DNA of 64,000 nt from an uncultured Allomuricauda sp. (GTDB lineage Bacteria > Bacteroidota > Bacteroidia > Flavobacteriales > Flavobacteriaceae), in NCBI RefSeq assembly GCF_947495325.1, contig NZ_CANLYK010000002.1, forward strand, positions 1-64,000, written 5' to 3'. Each line of letters starts with the position of its first letter. Positions within the stretch are counted from its first letter, which is position 1. Below, one piece after another: positions 18,451 to 27,373 of this stretch. The notes beneath the pieces are model-generated. The model did not search any database, was not told the origin of the DNA, and saw nothing but the letters and a program-made list of their open reading frames with translations. A program made the position numbers and the translations under genes.

Positions 18451-19290
18451 ATGGCATATTTAGAGCTCAATAACATTTGTAAAACATACGGTCAAGGTGC
18501 AGGCAGTACAGAAGTACTTACCGATATCAACCTTAAAATTGAAGAAGGAGAATTTGTTGCTATTGTAGGTTTTACCGGAAGTGGAAAAACAACTTTGGTC
18601 AACCTAATAAATGGATTGTTAACACCCACAAGCGGAGAGGTTCTTTTTAAAGGAAAACCAGTTACTGATACCAGTCATGAACGCGGGGTTATATTTCAGA
18701 ACTATTCTCTACTACCATGGCTAACAGTGGGACAAAATGTTTATATTGCCGTAAAAGCAGCATTTCCCAAAGAAAGTAAATTCAACCTTAATAAAAAGGT
18801 AAACGAATATGTGGAAATGGTAAATCTTACCCCCGCCATTACTAAAAGACCCAAAGAGTTATCTGGCGGAATGCGTCAACGAGTCGCCGTTGCAAGAGCG
18901 TTGGCAATGAATCCAGAGATGATTATTATGGATGAACCGCTAGGTGCATTGGATGCACTTACCAGGGGAAATCTTCAAGATGAAATTCTTAACATCTGGA
19001 GCAAGGATAAACGCACAGCACTATTAATTACCAACGATGTAGATGAAGGAATCTATATGGCCGATAGAATTATTCCATTGCGACCAGGGCCCAAAGCAAC
19101 GCTAGGTCCAGAATTTACAATCGACATTGAGCGCCCTAGGGATAAGACCGCCCTAAACGACAATCCAATATACAAACAGACCAGAAATTCAATTATTGAA
19201 TATCTGATGGGGATTGGAAATGAACGTAAAGCAGTCTCCGAATCAATCTATGAACTGCCAGATTTAAGTCCGAAAAACTTTGTGGCATAA
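18451..19290 (+). CDS. nrtC: Nitrate ABC transporter ATP-binding protein (NrtC type, non-canonical switch residue)
   Basis: 279 residues from ATG 18451, one base after the nrtB stop; an in-frame ATG at 18436 overlaps nrtB and adds only MKVYK. Walker [10 protein letters not shown] (40-48), Q-loop Q83, signature [14 protein letters not shown] (137-), Walker B MIIMDEP (D161, E162). The switch (H-loop) histidine is replaced: the sequence reads [10 protein letters not shown] with N195, where the sister protein NrtD has ITHDVDEA. This suggests an asymmetric ATPase pair with one impaired site. Lacks the C-terminal NrtA-like domain of cyanobacterial NrtC. Confidence 0.9.
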   Translation: MAYLELNNICKTYGQGAGSTEVLTDINLKIEEGEFVAIVGFTGSGKTTLVNLINGLLTPTSGEVLFKGKPVTDTSHERGVIFQNYSLLPWLTVGQNVYIAVKAAFPKESKFNLNKKVNEYVEMVNLTPAITKRPKELSGGMRQRVAVARALAMNPEMIIMDEPLGALDALTRGNLQDEILNIWSKDKRTALLITNDVDEGIYMADRIIPLRPGPKATLGPEFTIDIERPRDKTALNDNPIYKQTRNSIIEYLMGIGNERKAVSESIYELPDLSPKNFVA

Positions 19291-19302
19291 AAAGTAAAGA
19301 AG

Positions 19303-20139
19303 ATGAGCACAGTACTTGAAAAAACTTCATATAAACAGGAATTGGAACATGAAAACGGGATTCCCTTTAGCTCCAATATCATGTTGGACCTAAGAGATTT
19401 GAAAAAAGTATATCCTACCCCAAAAGGAGACTATGTGGTTCTGGAGGGCCTCAACCTCCAAATTCTGAAAGAAGAATTTGTAACCATTATTGGACACTCT
19501 GGTTGCGGCAAAACAACAATGTTGTCCATGATCGCTGGATTGAACCCAATCTCAGGAGGGAACATTGCAGTACTCGGTAATCCAGTTAAAGGGCCAGGGC
19601 CAGATAGAGGCGTGATTTTTCAATCACCAAGTCTTATGCCTTGGATGACAGTACTACAAAATGTACTCTTGGGAGTCAATAAAGTATTCCCGCATGCCAC
19701 AAAAACACAACGTAAGGAAATCGCTAAATACTACCTGCACAAAGTGGGCCTAGAAAACGCTTTTGACAAAAAGGCAATTGAACTATCTCAAGGAATGCAA
19801 CAACGTGTAGGTATTGCAAGGGCCTTTGCCATAAAACCCAAGGTGCTATTACTTGATGAACCTTTTGGAATGTTGGACTCCCTTACTCGAGGGGAACTTC
19901 AGGACATTTTGATTGAAATCTGGAACAAAGAAAAAATTACTGCTGTAATGATTACCCACGATGTGGATGAGGCCATTTTTCTAGCCGATCGTGTGGTCAT
20001 GATGACCAGCGGACCAAGAGCAAAAATCGGTGATATTTTAGAGATTGATTTTGATCGGCCCAGAACAAGAAAATCGGTATTGGAACATGATGATTACTAC
20101 AAATACAGAAAACATCTCATTGACTTTTTAGAACATTAA
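19303..20139 (+). CDS. nrtD: Nitrate ABC transporter ATP-binding protein (NrtD type)
   Basis: 278 residues. Walker A GHSGCGKTT (64-72), signature variant LSQGMQQRVGIARAFA (161-), Walker B VLLLDEP (D185, E186) and a canonical switch His at 219 (ITHDVDEAIFLADRV). It would pair with the NrtC-type ATPase encoded 12 bases upstream to drive nitrate import. Because its catalytic residues are all present, it probably supplies the main hydrolytic site of the heterodimer. Confidence 0.92.
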   Translation: MSTVLEKTSYKQELEHENGIPFSSNIMLDLRDLKKVYPTPKGDYVVLEGLNLQILKEEFVTIIGHSGCGKTTMLSMIAGLNPISGGNIAVLGNPVKGPGPDRGVIFQSPSLMPWMTVLQNVLLGVNKVFPHATKTQRKEIAKYYLHKVGLENAFDKKAIELSQGMQQRVGIARAFAIKPKVLLLDEPFGMLDSLTRGELQDILIEIWNKEKITAVMITHDVDEAIFLADRVVMMTSGPRAKIGDILEIDFDRPRTRKSVLEHDDYYKYRKHLIDFLEH

Positions 20140-20168
20140 ATAACAAACTCAACTTAAAATTGAAGATT

Positions 20169-21452
20169 ATGAAAAGAGGTTATATTTTAATTACTCTAGT
20201 TTATTTATCGATTCAATCGATAAATGCACAGTTTACGTTAGATGGGCAATTTAGACCACGAACAGAATATCGGAATGGTTTTGGAAGTTTAATCCCAGAT
20301 GCCGCGGATCCCGGTTTTGCCGTCACGACTAGAGCAAGGCTCAACGCTGGTTATGCTGCCGAGACCTTTAAAGTTTATTTAAGTCTGCAAGACGTGATGG
20401 TGTGGGGTGAAAACAGACAAATTCTACCAGATGACCAAAACGACTCATTCGCAATTTTTGAAGCATGGGCAGAACTAAACCTAGGCTCGGGGTGGTCTAC
20501 AAAACTTGGGAGACAAGTTCTTTCCTATGACGACCAACGTATTTTAGGAGGATTGGATTGGGCACAACAAGGCCGTAACCATGATGCCGCCATGATTAAA
20601 TACTCAAAAGACAAATTTATCCTTGATTTTGCCTTTGCCTTTAATCAAGATTTTGATAATCCTACAGGGTTTCAATCCGTTGGCACCACATACAATACAA
20701 CTGGATTTTTCTCCTACAAGACCATGCAGATGTTGTACCTAAATCAAAAATGGGAAAACTTTGCAGGTAGTCTTTTACTTTTGAACAATGGCTTCCAAAA
20801 CTTTGATGACGCAGGGGCTGGAGACGGTTTAAGTAATCTACAGACTCTTGGAACCCATTTAAACTACAAAAAAGGAAACTTTGGTTTGGCCGCTAATGCA
20901 TTTATTCAAACAGGCGAAAGACAGGGCGAAGTAGATGTTAAAGGAGCCTATCTCCTAGGATTGGATTTAAGCTACAAAGCATCAAGCAAAATAGGATTGG
21001 GATTGGGTCTTGAAATTATAAGTGGAAACGATGTTGATGAAGAAGGAACAAGTGCTTTCTTCCCTTTGTATGGTACCAACCATAAATTTAATGGTCTAAT
21101 GGATTATTTCTATGTGGGCAATCATGCAAACTCTATAGGATTGTTTGATATTCATGCCAGCGCCAACTTTAAACTGGGTGAAAAATCAAGCTTAATGGCC
21201 AAAGTGTTGAACTTTAAGGGAGAACAAGATTTACCAAGTGGAGAAAATAGTTTGGGTACAGAAGTTGACCTTGTCTTCACACAAGGCTTTAAAGGATATG
21301 CACTGAAAATTGGTTATTCCCATCTATTCCCCGCAGATGGAATGTACGAACTAAAAGGTGTTACGGAAGATGCTGCCGCCAGCTCCCAAAATTGGGCTTG
21401 GGCCATGCTCATAATAAAACCGAAATTTTTGAACACGACAAAAGCAAATTAG
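20169..21452 (+). CDS. Alginate-export-type outer-membrane porin of the nitrate operon
   Basis: 427 residues from ATG 20169 (a TTG at 20160 is also in frame). The signal peptide MKRGYILITLVYLSIQSINAQ is followed by an alginate_exp-type barrel start (FTLDGQFRPRTEYRNGFG, TTRARLNAGY, SLQDVMVWGE, KLGRQVLSYDDQRILGGLDWAQQGRNHDA). It lies 29 bases after nrtD and is followed by a terminator, so it closes the nrt operon. By context it is an outer-membrane channel for nitrate; real alginate export is unlikely because no polysaccharide genes are near. Specificity is inferred. Confidence 0.88.
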   Translation: MKRGYILITLVYLSIQSINAQFTLDGQFRPRTEYRNGFGSLIPDAADPGFAVTTRARLNAGYAAETFKVYLSLQDVMVWGENRQILPDDQNDSFAIFEAWAELNLGSGWSTKLGRQVLSYDDQRILGGLDWAQQGRNHDAAMIKYSKDKFILDFAFAFNQDFDNPTGFQSVGTTYNTTGFFSYKTMQMLYLNQKWENFAGSLLLLNNGFQNFDDAGAGDGLSNLQTLGTHLNYKKGNFGLAANAFIQTGERQGEVDVKGAYLLGLDLSYKASSKIGLGLGLEIISGNDVDEEGTSAFFPLYGTNHKFNGLMDYFYVGNHANSIGLFDIHASANFKLGEKSSLMAKVLNFKGEQDLPSGENSLGTEVDLVFTQGFKGYALKIGYSHLFPADGMYELKGVTEDAAASSQNWAWAMLIIKPKFLNTTKAN

Positions 21453-21480
21453 GTTTAAGTGAAAAACTTTGCTTCGTTGA

Positions 21481-21521
21481 GGGCTATCATGATCAGTTTG
21501 TATTGTGGTAGCCCTTCTTTT
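21481..21521 (+). terminator. Terminator of the nrt operon
   Basis: GGGCTATCA (21481-21489) pairs with TGGTAGCCC (21506-21514), with one G-T pair, followed by TTCTTTTT. It lies 28 bases after the porin stop. The T-tract overlaps the -33 element of the next promoter. Confidence 0.65.
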
Positions 21522-21551
21522 TGTGACCATTATTTTTTTCATTTACATTTG
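21520..21551 (+). promoter_or_regulatory. Promoter of the NarL-type regulator gene, probably leaderless
   Basis: -33 element TTTG (21520-21523), 20 bases spacer, -7 box TACATTTG (21544-21551). The start ATG at 21557 is only five bases after the box, so transcription would begin at or within a few bases of the start codon. Confidence 0.6.
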
Positions 21552-21556
21552 TGCCC

Positions 21557-22243
21557 ATGCAATCCGCCATCGAAAAACAAACTATTAGTATTATCCTTGC
21601 TGATGACCATTCATTGGTAAGGGATGGTATACGCGCCTTGTTGGAAGAAGAATCTGATTTGGAAGTAGTTGGCGAAGTTTCCAATGGAAAAGAAGCTATT
21701 TCAATAGTCAAGGATAAATTTCCGGATATTCTGATTATTGATATCAGAATGCCCGAAATGGGAGGTATAGAAACGGTTCAACTCCTAAACCAAGAGCAAA
21801 TTCCCATTAAATGCATTATACTTTCAATGCATGATTCTGAAGAGTATATTTTAAAGTCCGTTAAGGCAGGTGCCAATGGATATTTACTCAAGGATACAGA
21901 CAAAACTGAGTTTATCAAGGCCATACACACGGTAAATGAAGGCGGTAAATATTTTAGTGGTGATATTTCCAATGTCTTGGTTAACAATCTTTTAAATCCA
22001 GATAAAACTCCAGAGGCCCCTCAAACCTCAAAAAAAGAAAAAGATATTCCATTTGATTTGACCAATAAAGAAATTAAGGTGTTACAATTGGTCTTATCCG
22101 GACTGACCAACAAAGAGATATCGGAAAAACTACAGAATAGTAAGCGAACCATTGAGACGCACAGGTTCAATCTTATGAAAAAAATGGAGGTAAAGAACCT
22201 TATTGATCTCTCCAAAAAAGCGCAAGAGCATAATCTGGTCTAG
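21557..22243 (+). CDS. NarL/FixJ-type response regulator
   Basis: 228 residues from ATG 21557; GTG 21551 lies inside the -7 box and is rejected. The receiver domain has acidic DD at 16-17 and phosphoacceptor D62 (LIIDIRMPEMGG); the LuxR-type HTH is at about 165-225 (LTNKEIKVLQLVLSGLTNKEISEKL, SKRTIETHRFNLMKKM). It is the only NarL-type regulator in the island, and the NarX-like kinase at 7753 has a HisKA_3 domain, which pairs with this regulator class. The two genes are 12 kb apart, so the pairing is inferred. Confidence 0.9.
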   Translation: MQSAIEKQTISIILADDHSLVRDGIRALLEEESDLEVVGEVSNGKEAISIVKDKFPDILIIDIRMPEMGGIETVQLLNQEQIPIKCIILSMHDSEEYILKSVKAGANGYLLKDTDKTEFIKAIHTVNEGGKYFSGDISNVLVNNLLNPDKTPEAPQTSKKEKDIPFDLTNKEIKVLQLVLSGLTNKEISEKLQNSKRTIETHRFNLMKKMEVKNLIDLSKKAQEHNLV

Positions 22244-22318
22244 CCATGTTTTGCTAACCAATACCCTGTTTATTTATCAATCTTCCAATTAAACGTCCAA
22301 CTTTTATCAAATACATAC

Positions 22319-22334
22319 TACGTATTTATACGTA
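22319..22334. promoter_or_regulatory. TACGTA-N4-TACGTA palindrome before nasA
   Basis: TACGTATTTATACGTA, perfect halves and near-perfect overall dyad, 52 bases upstream of nasA. A -7-like TAAAATTG is at 22354-22361, placing the site centre about 38 bases before the expected transcription start, a class II activator position. Confidence 0.65.
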
Positions 22335-22386
22335 AATTCATATTTTTCGGTTTTAAAATTGTACTTGTTTTAAGAGCGTCCCTACA

Positions 22387-25300
22387 ATGCAAAAAAAAGA
22401 TTCATATGATACTATTTGCTCCTACTGCGGCGTAGGTTGTGGCATAACGGTCAATAAAGACTCTAGAGGGACCTTATCCGTAATTGGCAATGAATCTTAT
22501 CCCGTGAACAAGGGAATGCTTTGTTCCAAAGGAAAAAACCTAAACTACGTTGCCCAAGATATAAGCGATAGAATTCTATATCCGGAAATGCGATGGAGTA
22601 GAAATCATCCTTTGCAGAGAGTCAGTTGGGATACGGCCTTAACAAGAGCTGCCTCAGTTTTTCAAAGTATCATTGATAAGCATGGACCAGATAGTGTTGG
22701 CTTTTATGTATCTGGACAATGTCTTACGGAAGAGTATTATCTGGCCAATAAACTTACCAAAGGGTTTATTGGAACCAATAACATAGATACCAATTCAAGA
22801 CTTTGCATGAGTTCCGCAGTAGTGGGCTATAAAAAAACAGTTGGAGAAGATGCCGTTCCCATCTCCTATGCCGATATTGAGTTGGCTGACTGCTTTTTAA
22901 TCGCCGGGGCAAATCCAGCCTGGTGTCACCCAATCCTATTCAGAAGATTGGAAAAGCATAAAGAGGAAAATCCCAAAGTAAAAGTGATTGTCGTTGATCC
23001 ACGAAAGACGCAATCTTGCGCTTTGGCAGATATTCACCTACAAATATTGCCCGGTACCGATGTCATCTTGTTCAATGCAATCGCTAGATGGTTGATAGAA
23101 CGTAAAAGAATAGACAGGGCATTTATCAAAAAACATACTGTAAACTTTGAAGAATGTAAACAAAGTGCCTTTCAATTAACAATTGGACAGGCAGCCGATA
23201 AGTGTGGTATTCCGCCCGAGCAAATCCGAAAAGCTGCTAAGTATATAGCAGATGCCAAAGGATTCATCAGTATGTGGACCATGGGGCTCAATCAGAGTGT
23301 TATAGGGGTGGACAAAAACGTGTCGCTCTTAAATATCTCTTTGCTCACAGGACATATTGGCAAGCCAGGGTCTGGGCCATTTTCCCTTACCGGGCAACCC
23401 AATGCCATGGGTGGGCGCGAAGTGGGTGGTATGGCCAATTTATTGGCCGCCCATAAAGATCTGAACAATCCAGAACACCGAAAAGAAGTTTCGGATTTTT
23501 GGGGTGGAAAGGAAATTCAACCCAACCCAGGATTAACCGCTACAGAAATGTTCGATGCCTTGGAAAACGGAAAACTCAAAGCAGTTTGGATTATTTGTAC
23601 AAATCCGGTGGTTAGTATGCCAAATGCCCATAAAATAGAAAAGGCCTTACAAAATGCCAGTTTTGTAATTGTTCAAGACATTTCACATAATTCTGAAACC
23701 ACCAAATACGCTGACCTTTTATTGCCAGCTACAGGATGGCTGGAAAAAGAGGGCACCATGACCAATTCTGAACGTAGGATAAGTTATCTGCCCAAAGTAA
23801 TCGATCCTCCTGGTGAAGCAAAGCCTGATGCTGAAATTCTTTGGGAGTTTGCACAAAAAATGGGGTATTCAGGATTCAATTATTCAAACGCTAGTGATGT
23901 CTATGATGAATATTGTCTAATGACGAAGGGAACCAACATTGATATTTCAGGATTGTCTTATGACCGATTAAAAAAAGAAGGTAGTTTTCAATGGCCCGTT
24001 CCGCACAAAGAACATAAAGGAACCCCTAGGCTCTTTCAAGACCAAAGATTTCACACTTCGGATTCTAAAGCTCATTTTAACGCACCACAAAATATTTATA
24101 ACCAGTCTGAAGAAACCGATTTGGATTTTCCATTGATTTTAAACACCGGACGGGTACGGGATCAATGGCATACACGCACCAAAACAGGAAAGGTAAAACG
24201 CTTATCGACCCATATTCCAACCCCATATTTGGAAATGAACAAAGTGGATGCTTATTTAAGGGGATTAAAAGATGGTGATATTGCCATTATAAAAAGTAGG
24301 CGTGGAACTGTGCAGGTAAAAGTGCAGATCAATTTTGATATTAGGGAAAAAGTAGTTTTCCTTCCCATGCACTGGGGGAAAATTTTGAACAACGATTTTA
24401 GCAGGGCAAACAACATTACAAATGACTTGGTAGATCCCGTTTCCAAGGAACCTGATTTTAAATATTGCGCTGTACAGGTTTCAAAATACATCAAACCAAA
24501 ACAGAAAGTTATTGTTGTTGGAGCTGGTGCCGCAGCATATCGGTTCATACAAACCTACCGGGAGAAAAATGAAGATGATGAACTCTGCGTATTTTCAAAA
24601 GAAGAACATCCCTTTTACAACAGGGTTTTATTGCCTGAATATGTAAACGAAGAGCTCCCATGGGAAGCGCTAAAAAAAATAAAAGAAGGCGAGCTTGAAA
24701 AACTCAACGTCTCATTATATCCTTCAAACGGAATACAAAAGGTAAACGCAACAGATAAAACTGTAATCGATGATTTAGGAAATGTTCATTCCTATGATTT
24801 ATTGGTCATGGCAACCGGAAGTAGCGCTTTTGTGCCCAATGATGTGCGGATGGACCTACCCGGCAGGTTCACCATGCGGGAACGCAGCGATGCCGACCGA
24901 TTGAAACAATATCTCCAAAAAACAGGATTGCCCACGGAAGAACAGCATGTAGTTATTGTTGGAGGTGGACTTTTAGGATTGGAATTAGCAGCTGCACTTA
25001 AAAAAATCAATATTAACATTAGTATCATCCAACGGGCACCAAGACTTATGGAACGTCAACTGGATGCTGTGGCAAGTCGCTTGTTGGCCGAAGATGTCAC
25101 TGAACGTGGTATTCAAATCTATTTTGATAATGAGGTAAGCACAGTATTTGAAGAACAGGAAGGACGTCATTCCCTTTTAATCAATCTAAAAACTGGACGA
25201 ACCATTCCTTGCAACGCCATTGTATATGCCATTGGTACGAAGCCAAATATTAAACTGGCAAAACAGGCCAATCTTGAAACCAGACGAGGAGTGTTGGTCA

Positions 25301-25920
25301 ATTCATATTTACAGTCCAATGACCCATCCATCTTTGCCCTTGGCGAAATTGCAGAGTTCAACAACGGTCTTTATGGAATAACTTCGGCAGCAGAGCAACA
25401 AGCGGATATTGCAGCCAATTACATTTTAGGCGATTTAAGCAGTATTTATAACGGTTCGGTCCTAATGAACATTTTAAAGTTTGAGAACCTTGACCTATGC
25501 AGTATTGGAATGGTAAATACCCCTCTTAATGACCCTACATATGAAGAGGTTATTTTGATGGATGTTCGCAAACGATTCTACAAAAAATGCATTGTAAAAG
25601 ATGACACCCTAAAAGGGGCTATTCTAATGGGCGATAAAAACGAGTTTGCAGAATTTAAAAGACTGATTGAGGAAGAAATAGAACTGTCGGAAAAGCGTGA
25701 CGAACTATTGCGGGGAGCATCCAACACCTCACCACTTAAAGGTAAATTAGTTTGTTCCTGTAGTCAGGTTGGCGAGGGCAACATTAGGGATGCAATTGCA
25801 AGCGGATGCACTGAATTTTCAAAAATATGTGCAGAAACAGGAGCGGGACTGGGGTGCGGCAGCTGCAAACCGGAAGTTAAGGAAGTGCTATTGGCGCAAT
25901 TACAAACAGCAGTAACCTAA
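22387..25920 (+). CDS. nasA: Assimilatory nitrate reductase fused to an NAD(P)H-type flavoprotein and BFD domain
   Basis: 1177 residues. Part 1 (~1-690) is a molybdopterin oxidoreductase: [4Fe-4S] ligands C11, C14, C18, C46, a probable Mo-ligand C140 (NSRLCMSSAVVGY), and a molydopterin-dinucleotide-binding C-terminal subdomain (LNTGRVRDQWHTRTKTG). Part 2 (~707-1090) is a NirB/NasB-like FAD/NAD(P) oxidoreductase with dinucleotide sites VIVVGAGAAAYRF and VVIVGGGLLGLELAAAL. Part 3 (~1124-1165) is a BFD-like [2Fe-2S] domain, CSCSQ ... GCGSCKP. Catalytic subunit and electron-input subunit, separate in many bacteria, are thus in one chain. It reduces nitrate to nitrite in the cytoplasm (no Tat signal). 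The downstream gene follows after 11 bases. Confidence 0.94.
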   Translation: MQKKDSYDTICSYCGVGCGITVNKDSRGTLSVIGNESYPVNKGMLCSKGKNLNYVAQDISDRILYPEMRWSRNHPLQRVSWDTALTRAASVFQSIIDKHGPDSVGFYVSGQCLTEEYYLANKLTKGFIGTNNIDTNSRLCMSSAVVGYKKTVGEDAVPISYADIELADCFLIAGANPAWCHPILFRRLEKHKEENPKVKVIVVDPRKTQSCALADIHLQILPGTDVILFNAIARWLIERKRIDRAFIKKHTVNFEECKQSAFQLTIGQAADKCGIPPEQIRKAAKYIADAKGFISMWTMGLNQSVIGVDKNVSLLNISLLTGHIGKPGSGPFSLTGQPNAMGGREVGGMANLLAAHKDLNNPEHRKEVSDFWGGKEIQPNPGLTATEMFDALENGKLKAVWIICTNPVVSMPNAHKIEKALQNASFVIVQDISHNSETTKYADLLLPATGWLEKEGTMTNSERRISYLPKVIDPPGEAKPDAEILWEFAQKMGYSGFNYSNASDVYDEYCLMTKGTNIDISGLSYDRLKKEGSFQWPVPHKEHKGTPRLFQDQRFHTSDSKAHFNAPQNIYNQSEETDLDFPLILNTGRVRDQWHTRTKTGKVKRLSTHIPTPYLEMNKVDAYLRGLKDGDIAIIKSRRGTVQVKVQINFDIREKVVFLPMHWGKILNNDFSRANNITNDLVDPVSKEPDFKYCAVQVSKYIKPKQKVIVVGAGAAAYRFIQTYREKNEDDELCVFSKEEHPFYNRVLLPEYVNEELPWEALKKIKEGELEKLNVSLYPSNGIQKVNATDKTVIDDLGNVHSYDLLVMATGSSAFVPNDVRMDLPGRFTMRERSDADRLKQYLQKTGLPTEEQHVVIVGGGLLGLELAAALKKININISIIQRAPRLMERQLDAVASRLLAEDVTERGIQIYFDNEVSTVFEEQEGRHSLLINLKTGRTIPCNAIVYAIGTKPNIKLAKQANLETRRGVLVNSYLQSNDPSIFALGEIAEFNNGLYGITSAAEQQADIAANYILGDLSSIYNGSVLMNILKFENLDLCSIGMVNTPLNDPTYEEVILMDVRKRFYKKCIVKDDTLKGAILMGDKNEFAEFKRLIEEEIELSEKRDELLRGASNTSPLKGKLVCSCSQVGEGNIRDAIASGCTEFSKICAETGAGLGCGSCKPEVKEVLLAQLQTAVT

Positions 25921-25931
25921 CTATTTTGAAT

Positions 25932-27368
25932 ATGAACGACGATTTACATCGCATACTCATTAAGGGGGGAGTAACCTCACCAGGGGAACTTAAAGACAGC
26001 ATCACCATGTTGGAAGCTGCTGGACTATCCGAAGTTTATTTTGGCTCTCGCCAAGATTTGCTTTTTCCTTTGGCAGATGCCAAAGAGGAATCGTTAGAGC
26101 GTATTTCCAAATTCAATACTGATATTATTAGTGAACGAAGTTATCAAAACATCGTTTCCTCCTACGTTTGCGCAGATATTTTTGATATGACCTATTGGCT
26201 GAAAGGCTCAACCTATCTGTATATTTTGGAACAGTTTGATTACTTCCCAAAATTAAAAATCAATATTACCGACCCAAAGCAGCGGCTTGTCCCTATATTC
26301 AATGGCAATCTTAATTTCATTGCTTCTGAAAATGAGGATTATTGGTATCTTCATTTAAATCTACCACACTGGGAAACCACATCCTATTATCCTGTATTGA
26401 TTTATAGCTGGGATATCGTTACTATTTCAAAAACTATTGAAGAAGTATACAAAACTGCTGATACAGCAGAAGATTTGTTCGCATTGCTCAGCAAAACCTT
26501 GGATACCAATAACAAGAACATGGATAAGGAACTTCAGATTCCGTACCTGACTTTTCCATATTATGAAGGGGTGAATCGCATGGGGTTAGATCAATTTTGG
26601 TTAGGATTGTATTGGCGAAATAATAGATACGACTTAAAATTTCTCAAAGAATTCTGTGGTTTTTGTTTGGACAATAGTATTGGTAAAATTTGCATTACTC
26701 CATGGAAATCTTTCATAGTAAAAGGCATAAAAACGGAAAGTAGGGCAGAATTGGAGCGTTTCCTTGGCCATTGGGGAATTAATGTTAGACATTCCCAATT
26801 GGAAATGAACTGGCACCTTCCTGTAGATGACTTGGATGCCTTGGAGCTAAAAAAATTCTTGGTTAGAAGCTTTGACCAGAATGATATTAGCACCTATGGA
26901 CTAACATTTGGCATAAGCAATGATGTTGGGAAAAGATCTCACTTTTCCTCAGTGATCATAGAAAAGAATTCGCCTCCTGAGATTGTGAAAAACTTTGATG
27001 TAAGACCTACTTACAATGTACTTCATTTTGAGAATTTCAATCCAAATACCAATTCCTATATTGCATATGCGCAAGATGTGGATAAAATTGAGCTTCCGGG
27101 ATTGTTGATGGAACTGAGCAAAAAATATTTCAAACAATTGGGTGAAGAAAAAAAGAAAACGGAAAATAGGAAAAAACCTGTATTGGAAAACACGCGCCAG
27201 GTGTATCAATGTAATAGTTGTTTTACCATTTATGATGAGATTATTGGAGATAACAAAGCCAATATAGCAGCAGGAACATCATTTGAAAAATTGCCTGAAA
27301 CTTATCAATGTTCAGTATGCGAATCGTCAAAAGTGGAATTTTCCAAAACCGAAATGCATTTGCTATAG
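25932..27368 (+). CDS. Rubredoxin fused to a cofactor-less nitrite/sulfite-reductase-like protein
   Basis: 478 residues from ATG 25932. Residues ~10-50 resemble the siroheme-reductase ferredoxin-like half domain (GGVTSPGELKDSITMLEAAG, SRQDLLFPL). The next part keeps the flow of the family (FPKLKINITDPKQRL, GNLNFIAS), but the SGCPNSC cluster motif reads TDPKQRL, and the other cluster cysteines are also missing. A second half domain lies near 240-290. The C-terminal ~55 residues are rubredoxin: QCNSC and QCSVC, each C-x2-C, for one Fe. It cannot be a siroheme enzyme as read; more likely it docks to NasA or NirB and passes electrons via rubredoxin. Confidence 0.82.
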   Translation: MNDDLHRILIKGGVTSPGELKDSITMLEAAGLSEVYFGSRQDLLFPLADAKEESLERISKFNTDIISERSYQNIVSSYVCADIFDMTYWLKGSTYLYILEQFDYFPKLKINITDPKQRLVPIFNGNLNFIASENEDYWYLHLNLPHWETTSYYPVLIYSWDIVTISKTIEEVYKTADTAEDLFALLSKTLDTNNKNMDKELQIPYLTFPYYEGVNRMGLDQFWLGLYWRNNRYDLKFLKEFCGFCLDNSIGKICITPWKSFIVKGIKTESRAELERFLGHWGINVRHSQLEMNWHLPVDDLDALELKKFLVRSFDQNDISTYGLTFGISNDVGKRSHFSSVIIEKNSPPEIVKNFDVRPTYNVLHFENFNPNTNSYIAYAQDVDKIELPGLLMELSKKYFKQLGEEKKKTENRKKPVLENTRQVYQCNSCFTIYDEIIGDNKANIAAGTSFEKLPETYQCSVCESSKVEFSKTEMHLL

Positions 27369-27373
27369 TTAAA

